From Antennarius striatus (taxonomy: Eukaryota; Chordata; Actinopteri; Lophiiformes; Antennariidae), in NCBI RefSeq assembly GCF_040054535.1, contig NC_090789.1, positions 6,800,697 to 6,864,696 of the forward strand: a stretch of DNA of 64,000 nt, given 5' to 3'. The notes under the pieces were generated by a model. The model was not told the origin of the DNA and ran no database searches. It saw only the letters and a program-made list of their open reading frames with translations. The number at the start of each line of letters is the position of its first letter. Position 1 is the first letter of the stretch. Positions 1 through 29,772 of the stretch are shown here, piece by piece. A program made the translations under genes and the position numbers.

Positions 1-358
1 CTATGACAGATACGATGAGTATGACTATAGATATAGGTGAGTAATGACCTGAGTACAATGTCAATGTCAACCATTAGTGTGGATGAAAAAGCTAAAACAT
101 TTCGTCGTCTTTGCAGTCGCAGACGCTCTCCATCGCCCTACGACGGTCGGTACAGGTCTCGCTCACGATCTCGCTCCTACAGCCCACGTAAGTGTGAGTA
201 GAAACACTGAGCGCATCCATCACGTCACGTCCAGACGTGAAATCAGATGGCTGTAAATTGAAACAGATTTACGCGTCTTGATTGATTTCTTTTCATTAGT
301 AACAGACTCATAACTAATCTAACACACATTTTATTTTGTGTTCGCAGGGCGATATTAA
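1..358 (+). CDS. tra2a: Transformer-2 alpha splicing factor, C-terminal exons (partial)
   Basis: These are the last three coding segments of a tra2-family SR-like splicing regulator, a nuclear protein that binds GA-rich exonic enhancers. Segments are 1-36 (entered mid-exon, donor GTGAGT at 37), 117-187 (acceptor TTGCAG, donor GTAAGT at 188) and 348-358 (acceptor TTCGCAG, stop TAA 356-358). Joined, they read a Tyr/Asp/Arg-rich stretch, then RRRSPSPYDGRYRSRSRSRS, and end SYSPRRY. This is the second RS domain and the characteristic SPRRY ending of TRA2A. The RRM and first RS domain lie upstream of the window. The choice of paralogue (tra2a rather than tra2b) rests on the tail and on adjacency to igf2bp3, which is also the human arrangement. 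The last coding exon carries only three whole codons before the 3' UTR. Confidence 0.9.
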
Positions 359-1800
359 GACACGTCTTCCAGCGTTTGGCTTCCCTCCAATAATTGATGG
401 TGTGTGATTTCTCAATGTGTGTTTGAGAGGGACATTATAAACTGGCATGCCTATAGCAATAGAACTCTGAAGTTCTTGTTTACATGCAATAGATGTCTTA
501 ATTTTTAGACGTTCTGATTCATTTTGCTGGGTGTGAGGGGAGATCTCAAAACTGTTGGTTTATTGTTCATTCTTGCTCCCTTCTTCAGTCTTCTGCAGTA
601 AACATACTTTTTTTCACGTCCTGCAATTGTTGTGGTGTCTACTCAATAATGTGGTTCTTGTCCTGATGGAGAAAGAAAACTTAAGATTGGTAAATGTTAG
701 TGACACTTTAACTGGTAAGTAACTTTAACTGGTAAATATGGCTGGTTATTCCAGTGTTCAGAGGTTGGTTTTCTTCTCTTGGCGCATGAGTTTTTGTTTT
801 TCTATCAGATTTAGTATCATATTACATTTTTTAAAAAATGTTTGTTTGAAAATACAAAAAATGTGAAAACCTCAAATATTGTAATGTCATTTTCTGACTT
901 ATGTGCGAGAAATTTGAAGTTTTGGGTTTTCAGGTAGGAGTTAGTGCTTTAAGTTGAGTGGGTGAGGTGTAAAAACAGCTTGTTGGAGTTTCACAGAACA
1001 AGAACAAGACAAATGCCAAGACGATATGCATAAGTATACCATCACACAGATTTTAAGTGTTATTTTATTGAAGCAGTCTTAAATAGCATATTTCATTGTT
1101 ACAGTTTTCGCTAATTCAATATCCACCAATTAAAACATGGAAGAAATGACTTTAACCAAGCCTTTATGGGGACGGCTTTTGTTGTGTAAGATACAAAGTT
1201 CACGTAAGAAAACAGCAACTTGACAAGTATTCTGCATACATGGTTTGGTCAGAGACATAACTACATGGTTACTATAACAACAAAAGAGCTTTGCTTGGCT
1301 GAATAGATTTATTCCATGTCAAACTGTTGAGCTGACAGAACATGGAGCAGTTTGGTGACATTGTTTTTGTGTAAAACTATCATTATTTCTGGCTCTGAAA
1401 AACTTGCAAACTGCATCAACACAACCTGATCAGTTTTTATCCCAAATGAGATGCGGCTTGGGATACAAGGTCGAAACAAGATCATGCAACTGAGTGGCTA
1501 ATCCCAAAAGTAAACCACAAGGAGTGGAGCCTTCCTTATCTGTAGACCTTAGCCCTAATAAAAAGGCATTCCAGTCGAATGTTAATAATCACTGCCGACA
1601 TGTCATGGGGCCCCTCCGAGTGGTGTTCGTTGACATTGACTCAAAGATCATTATGTTCCAAGGTAAGGATGAGCTGGCAGGGTCAAAGTTTGAGGTCTCA
1701 ATAAAATTTCAACACTCATAAGACATAAATCATACAGCTACACGAATCCCTGAGCTACCTTCCTGCAGAACTTGAGTAAGTTAATGTCATGAAATAAAAC
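359..1800 (+). other. tra2a: Probable tra2a 3' UTR
   Basis: This AT-rich non-coding sequence follows the tra2a stop. Possible polyadenylation hexamers on this strand are ATTAAA at 1129-1134 and AATAAA at 1700-1705 and 1793-1798. The true cleavage site cannot be decided from sequence alone. No conserved reading frame is visible. Confidence 0.5.
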
Positions 1801-3540
1801 TTAACATGGTTCAAGTCCTTTCACTCGTCTGCAGCCAATTTTTATGTTTTATTTTGTACAGATTTGGTGCTGTCCTCATCAGGATGCAGCAGAAAACAAA
1901 ATTTAAATGTCTTCTTCCTGTGCCAGAGTTCTAGCTCACACATGTCAAACTGAAATATCACTGAACCCTTTCTATTGTGATAAACCAATCATATTTTTTG
2001 TTAGTCAGTGGAAGTTGTCTGATAATGAAAGTCTGAAATGAAATAAGTTCACCTGTATAAATATGAAAGAAAATGGTTCAAACTCAGCCTGTAAATGATG
2101 TTTTTAATTGTGTAATATGTTGGGGGGTTTTTTCTCTTTTTTTTACTGTGGACTAGTTTAGATTAGTGACATTTTTATAATTACTTTGAAAACTTATGAT
2201 CAGTGTTTTCTATCTCATTTGTTAGTGCTAATTGACACACAGTAGAAAAGTTAATTTACTCGCATTTAACGTTTGAATAAGTGACTGTTTCAAAAATCCT
2301 GTTAAATCCAAACTGAATCATATGTAATTCTTCATATAAATTATAAAAAATATGTATTTAATGGAATTAATTGCGTAAGAAATCATGATTACCTCTAAAA
2401 AGTCAATATCTACAGTAAATAACAGCAATATTTCAAATAATTGTGACACCAAACATCCCATCTGATTCAATTTCAACACATGGTGTGCCTTTAACATGAT
2501 CCAATGACCAGTGATTAAAATGTGAAGCACAACACACCACCTATTTCAGAAAATAATACATTTAAAAAACGTTTTCCACTAGTTTCAAAAGGACATTTCC
2601 CCAAAACTGAGGAATCCATGAAGATGCTTAAACCAATAAACAGCAGCCATAGTGGAAGTGTTTTCATGGGACACAAAAATGACCAGACAGATAGAAAAGC
2701 TACAATGTGTGGCAGGAATTCATGTAACTGTACGTGAAAACCCTCACTTGCATCACACTTTGGTAAAAATTTAAAATGTGTTCATCTCATCAACCCAAAT
2801 GCATTTATCTAAAGATGAATAACAATACAGCAATCAACAGATGTGTGTTTCACGTTTTTGTTAAAATTGAGAAAATAAAGAGATTTCCAACCTGTTACTA
2901 TAACAAAATAATATATGGAAATCAAAAGTGAACAGAATTTAACAAAGTTATTTCAAATGAAATATTTAATGAAAAAATTGAGCTTCATATGACCCAAAAC
3001 ATAGTCTGACGTCTAAAAAACAACAGCTTTTCTGTGCTCCTTTTAAACAACACGAGAGGATCATTAAAGACATAAAATATCCCCACATTTTAATCACATT
3101 TTTAAACCTTGTTGATCCAGGTTTTGTTCACCTTTCCTACTCTTTCTAATCATTTCCACTGCTGTTTGAAAAAGTGACGAAAAAACACTTATTTCTCTCC
3201 CCCAAAAAAAGAACATAACAAAAATAATAGATATAATATCAATTCAGTATTGATATATTTATTATATACCAGTTAAAAGTCACTTGCTGTGTAGAATTAT
3301 TGTGGAAAATGAAATGTTTGTCAGGATGTATTTTAAAGGGGCGCAAACCGCCATTTTCTAGTGAGATGAAGGTTGTCACCCTGCGGGTCATTCTGTGAAG
3401 AAAACGCATCGTTTGTTTTGTCTTGGATCCTTTATAAACTCTTGATTCCTACAGAAAACACAGGCCTGTCTCTGCAACCAGAAATAAAGTCCTGCGTAAA
3501 CATCGGAGCAGATATTCTCTCCATTAATCCAAGTTACTGT
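1801..3540. other. Intergenic AT-rich sequence, no gene seen
   Basis: The interval lies between the tra2a 3' UTR and the igf2bp3 upstream region. It is AT-rich with only short random open frames on both strands. I see no splice-consistent coding segment or RNA gene. Confidence 0.5.
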
Positions 3541-3562
3541 AAAGCTGTAGATTCTCCTCAAC

Positions 3563-3600
3563 ATGGCGTTGACCACTCTGTTCCCTGACAGTCCGATCCG
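3563..3600 (+). other. Candidate orphan first coding exon (13 codons)
   Basis: An ATG at 3563 in a good start context (CAACATGGCG) opens MALTTLFPDSPIR. A donor-like GTGGGT begins at 3601 and would split the last Arg codon. Without splicing the frame stops two codons later. I recognise no protein with this start and cannot find its next exon. It may be a real 5' exon of an unknown transcript or a chance arrangement. Confidence 0.2.
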
Positions 3601-4294
3601 GTGGGTTTAATGTTACAAGTATGAAAGAAAACATTGCTTTAAAAATATTTAAATCGCCTGTTATTAGTAAAAAAAAAAAAAAAGCAATCTCACCGGATAA
3701 CAGAATCCCTTGATTCAGTGCCTACAGGGTTTTTTTTTTTTGCGTAAAAGAACTTCGCGCTTGGCGACGCAGACAGTCTACATGTTGGAGTGAGGCCAAC
3801 AGCGCAAAGTTGGGCTATAAGCTCCTTTTTACTTAAACAATCATGCCCCCCCCCTCTCCCCTCCCTTAAACCCCCCCCTTGTCCTCTCTAGAAATAACCC
3901 AGACTATGTTTCACCAGATCGATTTTGTCAGATCTTTCTCCTGCTCTGACAATCTTCCCACATAGGATGCAGTCCAGTCTGAAACTTTATGTCAGTTTTA
4001 TGTCCCTATGGAATTTGTCCATAGCGAGGACGGCCGACAACTGAGGGAGGGGGGGGGGGGGGGCGGGGAGACTTTCTGTACATTCCACAGCGATACATTC
4101 ACCGCTCCGCCTGCAGAGTCTGCGCACAGAGCGCCTGCAGCCATGCATCACTTCATTTCAACCGGCACCGGCGCACATGACCGCCGTCTCCATACGTCCA
4201 GTCTGAGAAATGTACCGCCTGGGAAAAAAAAAAATCACTTCACGGCAGACTGTGTGTATTTACAATGAACGCCTCCGCGTGGGATTCGTTATTT

Positions 4295-4300
4295 CACGTG
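4295..4300. promoter_or_regulatory. E-box CACGTG
   Basis: This is a palindromic CACGTG core, followed immediately by ACGTGG, in the GC-richer region upstream of igf2bp3. It fits bHLH-ZIP factors (MYC/MAX, USF) in principle. There is no direct evidence of use. Confidence 0.3.
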
Positions 4301-4607
4301 ACGTGGAATTCACTGAAGTCAAATAAACAAGGTTGTAAAAAATTGTATCAACCCAAATCAGGCCAATGGAAAGCGTCAAGGTGGATCAATATCTAATTTT
4401 GACAGATATACGATTAATATATGCATCTGAAGTGGAAAAACTTATCCAGAAACTTCACACAAATTAATATACGATTAAAGTTGAGCGTTAACTTGACTAA
4501 CATCGTATATTTAAAGCTCCATTCTGTTTACTTTTCCAGTAACCTGTTTACACAAGTGCTCCACGGATGTAAACACAGCTTAAACTTCCTGAAAAGTTCG
4601 GATCGGC

Positions 4608-4615
4608 TATAAAAA
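4608..4615 (+). promoter_or_regulatory. TATA box candidate
   Basis: TATAAAAA follows a GC-containing context and lies about 84 bases before an ATG in strong Kozak context (AAACCATGG at 4692). A CCAAT box (GCCAATGG, about 4361) lies upstream. The spacing suits a start site near 4640. Its target, either a short transcript or an alternative igf2bp3 leader, is unknown. Confidence 0.4.
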
Positions 4616-4691
4616 AAGGCGCCGCGGATTTGGCCCCAGCCTCGTGTTTCGTTTTATCTTAAGTCCGACGACAAAGCCGACCAGAGAAACC

Positions 4692-4814
4692 ATGGAGCGA
4701 ATGCATAATTGGCGCGCTGATTCTTATAGAATAGTCAAACCGGGGGAGCCAATGAATACGCGCGTTGAGGCCGAGCCAGCAGCGGTAGTACAGAACGGGT
4801 CTGCTGCTGGCTGA
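4692..4814 (+). CDS. Short hypothetical ORF (40 aa) behind a TATA box
   Basis: The frame opens at ATG 4692 in a near-ideal Kozak context and ends at TGA 4812-4814. It starts MERMHNWRADSYRIVKPGEP and ends in Gly/Ser/Ala. I do not recognise it. It has no signal peptide or membrane segment. It could be a first exon of an unknown gene, an upstream ORF of a long igf2bp3 leader, or chance. The TATA box 84 bases upstream and the CCAAT boxes around it are the only reasons to list it. Confidence 0.2.
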   Translation: MERMHNWRADSYRIVKPGEPMNTRVEAEPAAVVQNGSAAG

Positions 4815-4838
4815 TTGGACAAGCGACGGACCAATCAG
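4811..4838. promoter_or_regulatory. Inverted CCAAT (NF-Y-type) pair
   Basis: CTGATTGG at 4811-4818 and CCAATCAG at 4831-4838 are perfect 8-base inverted copies separated by 12 bases. Each contains the NF-Y core with its preferred CAG flank. A third CCAAT is nearby (GCCAATGAAT, about 4748). The arrangement is typical of a promoter rather than of random intergenic DNA. Confidence 0.45.
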
Positions 4839-6447
4839 AGAGCTGTGTGTGTTTGCTCAGCAGCTGAGGGGTAAAACCCAGTGAGGCTGCCATGGTCCTG
4901 ATCTGAACCAGTGGCTGGAGGGGCTCAGCGCCTTTGGAGCCATGCGCACCTAGGTTTATTCATGCGCGAACACCGAGGGACGCAGGGCTATCATCACAAC
5001 GCAAACTTTTAACACTGCATCTGCAAAGGGCTGCAGTCCAGGCTACACACATAGAAAGTTTTTTTAAACACTTTTAAATAACCTTTTTTTTTTCTTTTTT
5101 TTTTCAAAAATGAAGGTTTAGACTAACATAAGAAATAACTAAATGAGAAAAAATAAGTCCAAAGGAGTGATTTTCAGCAACTCGTATATCATAGTATTAC
5201 TCAGCGTAGGTGCAGGATTTAAATGATGATCCCAGGGGGGGGGGGGAATAAACAACAAGCACACAGGCTGAATCTTCAATCTGGAGATATTTGGAATAGT
5301 TATTAATGTTATGAGATTTAAAAAAAAAAAGAAAAAAAAGAATTCTTTCCAATGACACTGTCTCCATGTGAATTCTCAATTTGGCTTCTATTATGTAAAC
5401 AGGGTCCGCTCTAACGTTATCTCGACCTTTGTGTCATCAGCAGGTATTGATCCAATCAGTCATCAATCCTGTCAACACTATCCTTTTTTTTTTTCTGACT
5501 GGGTGACCCGCAAGTCAACTTGTGGCCTTTTCTCGTGACTTTCAGTGGGACGTGGAATAGTTTTGACACGTAAGCCACACGTTGAATAGGTTGCGTTGTG
5601 CGTTGCATCCGACGCTAGGGGCACTTTTTTTTTTGCTGAGGGAGACCCCTCCCTCTATTGGTGAATGCTACTTCACGCTGGAGGTATAGGTCTGAGTGTT
5701 CGCCATGTGCTCCGTCTACGAGGCCTCCGCCTTCTCGCTTTGTTTACCACCCTTAGAATTAAAATAAATACAGGCCTGTGTTACGGAGAGGCGCATCTCA
5801 CCCCGATTCAAGCCCCCAAATGTGATCAATTAAGCAATTCGGGCCTGTTGGTGGACTTTGGAGCTGTGGTTTATGGAGGGCATGGCCTCGCTCTAGTTGG
5901 ACAAGATGGATGACGTCTGTGGATAGTCGTACGTGTCATTCGCGCATTGCGCGAACGTCTAAGGAGCAGCGCAGGGCCCTCCCTCACTCAAGATGTTTAA
6001 TGTGTTCAGTATGCAAATTAACAATATAGAGCAATACAATAATGAGTGACCCCACCCCCATTTTCCTCTGACTTTGTCATCAGAGCAGCGCACTTAGGCA
6101 CAGCCGTGCGCAAAAAGCCTCAGTAATATTTGCGTCGCTCCGTTATGGGCGTGCGTGTGAGCGCACCGCCGCCTCGCTATTCACCAACCGACCAATGAGA
6201 ATAACGGATTTCGCAGAGAAAGGCACAGAATGTGATTCTAGTAAAGACACACTGGGTTCTCACGGAATCCCTTTACGCACATCGCTCGCCAGGGTTTTTT
6301 TTTTTTCTCCCCCCCCCCCCCACCCCCCTAAACGCCAATCCACTCGTCCCCCTCCTGTATTCTCCACTCCCCTTTAGTGTCCCCACCCCAAGATTCCCGT
6401 GCAATTTTCCCCAATCCCAAACACTTAATTGAGCAATTGGGATTCCT

Positions 6448-6480
6448 CACGTGTGGGCTGATTTGTAGTTTGAACACGTG
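6448..6480. promoter_or_regulatory. igf2bp3: Two E-boxes upstream of igf2bp3
   Basis: CACGTG occurs at 6448-6453 and again at 6475-6480, about 500 bases before the igf2bp3 start codon. Paired canonical E-boxes would suit MYC/MAX- or USF-type regulation. This is inferred from motif alone. Confidence 0.35.
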
Positions 6481-6531
6481 GCTCATTCAAAAAAGCCGGA
6501 ATAGCAGAGGATTTTTTTTTTCTCCCCCCCC

Positions 6532-6563
6532 CCTTCTTCTTCTTCTTCTTCTTCTTCTTCTTT
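6532..6563 (+). repeat. (CTT)n microsatellite in igf2bp3 upstream region
   Basis: About nine CTT units follow a poly-C/poly-T run. The pyrimidine-rich tract lies in the presumed promoter or leader of igf2bp3. Confidence 0.8.
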
Positions 6564-6937
6564 TTCTTATTCTAGGCTCTAGACTTGGAGGCGGGCGCCA
6601 GCTTTACCGTGTGTGACATTCTCTGTGTCTTTGCCAAAGGGGGTTTGGAGGAAGACTAAAAGTAGTTTTGGTTTTTTTTTTTTCCCCTTCTCCTTTTCAC
6701 TCAGCCCGCCATCGTTTGGGGACACGTATTTAATAATTGAGCGTTTATTTATTGCGCGATAGAGAGAACAGCGGGGCGAGGAAGAAGCGAGCGCACTGAG
6801 GCTGCCAGTTTAAATCTATCTGTGGCTTGAACGACTGGGAAGCACGCCACAGCCGCCCCGTAGTAGTAACGGCGATTTAGGCTACTCCAAACACTGCATA
6901 TTCGTGCGCGCAAACAACTACATCTCCTTCAGCATAA

Positions 6938-25915
<18,978 letters not shown>

Positions 25916-26764
25916 GGATCCAGCGGACCTGGAGGAAAGGTGACCCAATCTGCCAGAAGACTCGACAGATGGACAGATGCAGCAGAGTCCAGGGGGAGAA
26001 GACAAGTGGTCGTAATACTTATCTCAGGGGTCAAAGGTTATCAGAACCCAGCCAAACATCTACACCCCCTGTCTTACTTGATGAACCTTCAAGTGTGGCT
26101 AATAAGAGACCCTAGACCTCCACCCACCTTACCTCTCTGCATCTCTTTGAGAATGTACTTCTGAGGGCTCCCCAACAATGTCACCTGCCCTCACACGTAT
26201 GCACCCCTCAACTGCCCTCCTCCCAACCACGGGTGTGCTACCTTTTTTATTTTGTTTTTTTTTTTTATACTAGAAACACAAAGAAGAAATAAGGACCCCC
26301 CCCCCTCCTCCTATCACCTCATTGGTGTGGTACTTCAAACCTGACAAGAGATATCGGTTGACTTCAATTTTTTTTTATTTTTTTTTCGTGTTAAATTGGT
26401 TGATGAAGCTTTCTCATGAGTTTTCTGTGGAAAGGAAAAGGCATTGCTATAATAATGGTCCTTGTTGGACCAACATAAGTTTATTTTGGGGGAGGGTTGG
26501 CTCAGAGTGGGTGGGCCATGTTTAGGGGGAAAAAAAAAAAATCTTGTTTCAGGACAGGACCCCTGAAAAGGGTGGATTATATTGGGTGTCCTGCCCTTGT
26601 AATGATAGTGGCATTTTATAAATTTGGATGCATTTTATAGATAGACCTATATACATAGATGAAGATATATTTAGAGGTGAGGGCAGCGCCATGACTGACA
26701 CTTGAGGAAATGGTGCCGAACAGCTGCTGCCCAGGAAAACCAATTTAATATGCATTTTACGTAA

Positions 26765-26787
26765 CTACCTCAGGATCTAGTACCTCA
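26765..26787 (+). promoter_or_regulatory. igf2bp3: let-7 seed sites 1 and 2
   Basis: CTACCTCA (8-mer match to the let-7 seed) is at 26765-26772 and TACCTCA (7-mer-A1) at 26781-26787, nine bases apart. The spacing allows two miRNAs to bind close together. Confidence 0.6.
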
Positions 26788-27003
26788 GAAGAGAAAATGA
26801 TTATATATATATGAAAAAAAATGTTCCTTTCTTTTTTATTTTGCTTTTGTGGTATTTTGTATACTTTATAAAGCTGATAGTCTTTGAACATTTTTATTTT
26901 TTTAAGAAAAATTTAAAATTTGGTCAGCTGCCAACTGACCTTGCCTACAACTCTTGTGCTTTAGGTGGCATTGTTCATGTGTATGTGTGACTTAAGTTGA
27001 CCC

Positions 27004-27028
27004 TGTACATAAAGTCTATTTGTACATA
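27004..27028 (+). promoter_or_regulatory. igf2bp3: Two Pumilio response elements
   Basis: TGTACATA occurs at 27004-27011 and 27021-27028. Both fit the consensus UGUANAUA exactly and sit 17 bases apart on the transcript strand. Confidence 0.6.
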
Positions 27029-27837
27029 GCAGCCCCTGAACAAGAGTTGGCGCCCCCCTCAGCTGGCGGCTGACAGGAGTACCGAGAAACTCTCCTCAGT
27101 TTTTCCCCTGAGGGTCCACCATCTTCTGAAAAACCGTACAAAACATCTAAAAAAAAGAAACCAACCATACAAATAATGCCAACCGTACACAATTGCAGCA
27201 ATGCCATTTAGTTTTGGATTGACGTTATTGGAAATGGTGATTTTATTTTGTCAAGAAAAAAAAAGAAGTCCTTTTTGCCTTCCGAGGAGGGCTGTGGTCA
27301 GGGCATCGCAGTGCGGACGCGGTCCTCTTTAACGCTGCCCACGAGTCGGCGGAGCATCTCGTCTCTTCTGTTCTCAGACCGTCTGCCACTTAAATGATGG
27401 GTTTTTTGGGGTTTTTTGGGGTTGTTTTTTTTTTTTTGCAAGTCCAAGTCCGACTAGGTTTATTATCATGGAGCAAGCTTTGTCATTTCGGAGTGTCCCT
27501 TGAAGCCAGATCATGAAGTCAATGTTAGCATTGTTCACTGCATGGTGAGGATAGGGGGAGTCACACTTGACACTTTTTTTTTTCTTTTTATTATGCTATA
27601 GGAAAATCATTTAAGAATAGACAAATTTAACTAGGATGTTTTAATTTGTTAATACAGCGAAGAAAAAAAAAGAGCTTGAAAAGTCACACAGATGACTGAA
27701 CGAACTGAATGGGGATAAGAAGGAATCCAAATGTTAAGTACAAAAAAAAAATTTTTCATTTCTCTTCATGCCGAATGTAAATATGTCGATTGTGGTAAAC
27801 GTGCTTGTGTATCCATGCTTCCACAGTAGAACGCCGT

Positions 27838-28117
27838 CTACCTCAGCTGAGGGGGGGTGGGGGTTTGTTGTGGCACTAGGCATCGCACCCTGTCCCCGCC
27901 CTCCCTCAAGCGCCAGCGCGCACCAATACCTCAGTCTAACCCCCACCCCCCCCCAGATCACTTCTTTGAACATGGGTGCGCCATCCTAACACCGCGCTTA
28001 ACTGAGGGGCACAAGTGATACTTAAAATTTTCCCCAACACATCCCTGATCCCCCCCCCCTGCCAAACCACCTTACTCGCTCCTTTCTCCCCTCACCCAGT
28101 TTGTTTTGATCTACCTC
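27838..28117 (+). promoter_or_regulatory. igf2bp3: let-7 seed sites 3 to 5
   Basis: CTACCTCA is at 27838-27845, TACCTCA at 27927-27933 and CTACCTC at 28111-28117. All are on the igf2bp3 transcript strand. Confidence 0.55.
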
Positions 28118-28822
28118 TTTAGATGTGTATTTGAAGTAGAGGCATCTTCTATTTGTTAGAATTTAGCTCCCCCTCCTCCTTCCCCTCCTTTTTGCTTCCC
28201 TATGCTTTTCCAGATATGGAGAAAAAAAAAACGTGAATCATGTACTGTTTAGAATTGAGAAATCGAAATTGATCAAAAAAAAGAAGTTTCTTTTACAAGT
28301 GTTTATATATACTCCTTTTGGCTTAATTGAAATCCTCAAACAATTTCTTTCTGCTTTCTAATCTTGGTGTGGCTAACATGTATCTGAACTTTAGCTTGGG
28401 TTTTTTTTTTTTTTTTTTTTCTTGTGGAAAAGGTCAAATTACGTGTTTGATTTTGTATTCAGTAGTTTAAATGAGAATACCTTTTGTAAAGAAAAAAGGC
28501 CTACTTTTTTTATTTTATTTTTTTTGGTTCCTGATTTGTAAGACTTCAAAATGGATAAAAAAAAAATCATGTCTTTATTCCCTTGTCTTTCACAAATGCT
28601 ACACTCGCTCTACACTTGGTAGCCATTTTCTTCTGTTAGCATTTCTAGGCTGTGTAACGTGGAACATCAACTTGGTATGAGACAGATATGAGGGACTGGG
28701 TCTGAGTTCTTTGGAAAAGTGATCTAACTTTCAGCATGATATTCCCTCCTCCCCCTCTGTGCAACCATGCTTGTGCCCCTTCACCTCCCCCTCACACACA
28801 GCTCCACTTGCAAATGCCTCTG

Positions 28823-29034
28823 AATAAAAAAAAAAAAAATTAAAACTTTTTGCTTCTTCTTTAGACGCTGACAATATTTGAAGTTTTAACTTCATGTCCC
28901 TGGTTTAGAGCCAGAACTGTAATGTATAAATCCTTATGTTCTATGTGGGTATATTTCATTTGGCTATTCAAATCTCTAGTTTAGTTAGGCTTTATTTTAG
29001 TCAGGTCTGATTATGTAAACCTGTGTAGAATAAA
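28823..29034 (+). terminator. igf2bp3: igf2bp3 polyadenylation signals
   Basis: AATAAA at 28823-28828 is followed by an A run, and a second AATAAA is at 29029-29034. Either could end the transcript about 740 bases or more before the convergent gpnmb stop codon. Confidence 0.5.
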
Positions 29035-29439
29035 GGTAGGTCGCTTCATGGGACACGTTATGCAATTTTTCAATCTTGACATCTGTGAATGTGTGTGACA
29101 GATGTGAAATGTCAGTTCGGAGCAAATCAAATTAAACAAGCTATAATTTTTCTACTTCACACAGAAAAAAAGTTTCTCAAGAGGAATCTAACATGAAACA
29201 TCTGATAATTTGGTTCAACTGAAATAAATTATAACAAACGTCCTTGTCAGACCCGACTGACATTCCGCTTCCAAATATAGTTATCGGTCACACTGATTTA
29301 ATAATTGCTGAACAATAATGGAATGGCTTGTACTCTAATCAAACTGACTGCACTTTGCTTGTTTGGTAAAACCAGACTTAATAACCCCACTCCAGTTAAA
29401 ATGAGTCTCAGTTGAATTTTCCTTTTCAGATATGTACAA

Positions 29440-29445
29440 TTTATT
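29440..29445 (-). terminator. gpnmb: gpnmb polyadenylation signal candidate
   Basis: TTTATT on the given strand is AATAAA on the gpnmb strand, about 330 bases past its stop codon. It is the nearest canonical hexamer seen. Confidence 0.45.
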
Positions 29446-29772
29446 TCTGTACCACTAAGAGATGTAAAATTGAAAATTACAGCGTACTGAGAAAGCAACA
29501 GACACGTGGCGGTGCGTCTCAATCCCCTGCCTCCTGATTCATCAGGTGATGAGCCGAAACAGAAAGGCTGGTTCTTCAAACATTTAAAGCTTAAGTAAAT
29601 CTTGCATGCCATTCCAGCATTAGGCGTTTGCAGAAGCCAACACTATTTTGCCAAAAAAAGGACAAAAACAAGAGTTATTCACTTCTCCGCTGTGATATAC
29701 CAATATAATACTTCAATTTTAGTCATGATTATTCAGTACTTTTGACAAAGGTAGTAAATGCTTTGGAGAAGC

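Larger units (their letters stand above)
25916..29034 (+). other. igf2bp3: igf2bp3 3' UTR
   Basis: About 2.9-3.1 kb of non-coding sequence follows the stop. It ends at candidate polyadenylation signals AATAAA at 28823-28828 or 29029-29034. It contains T-rich and C-rich runs, five let-7 seed matches and two Pumilio elements. A long regulated 3' UTR is typical of IGF2BP genes. Confidence 0.75.

Noticed and set aside
29035-29772. MALSU1 between igf2bp3 and gpnmb
   Set aside because: It is expected from human gene order, but no matching coding segment was found on either strand in this short convergent gap.
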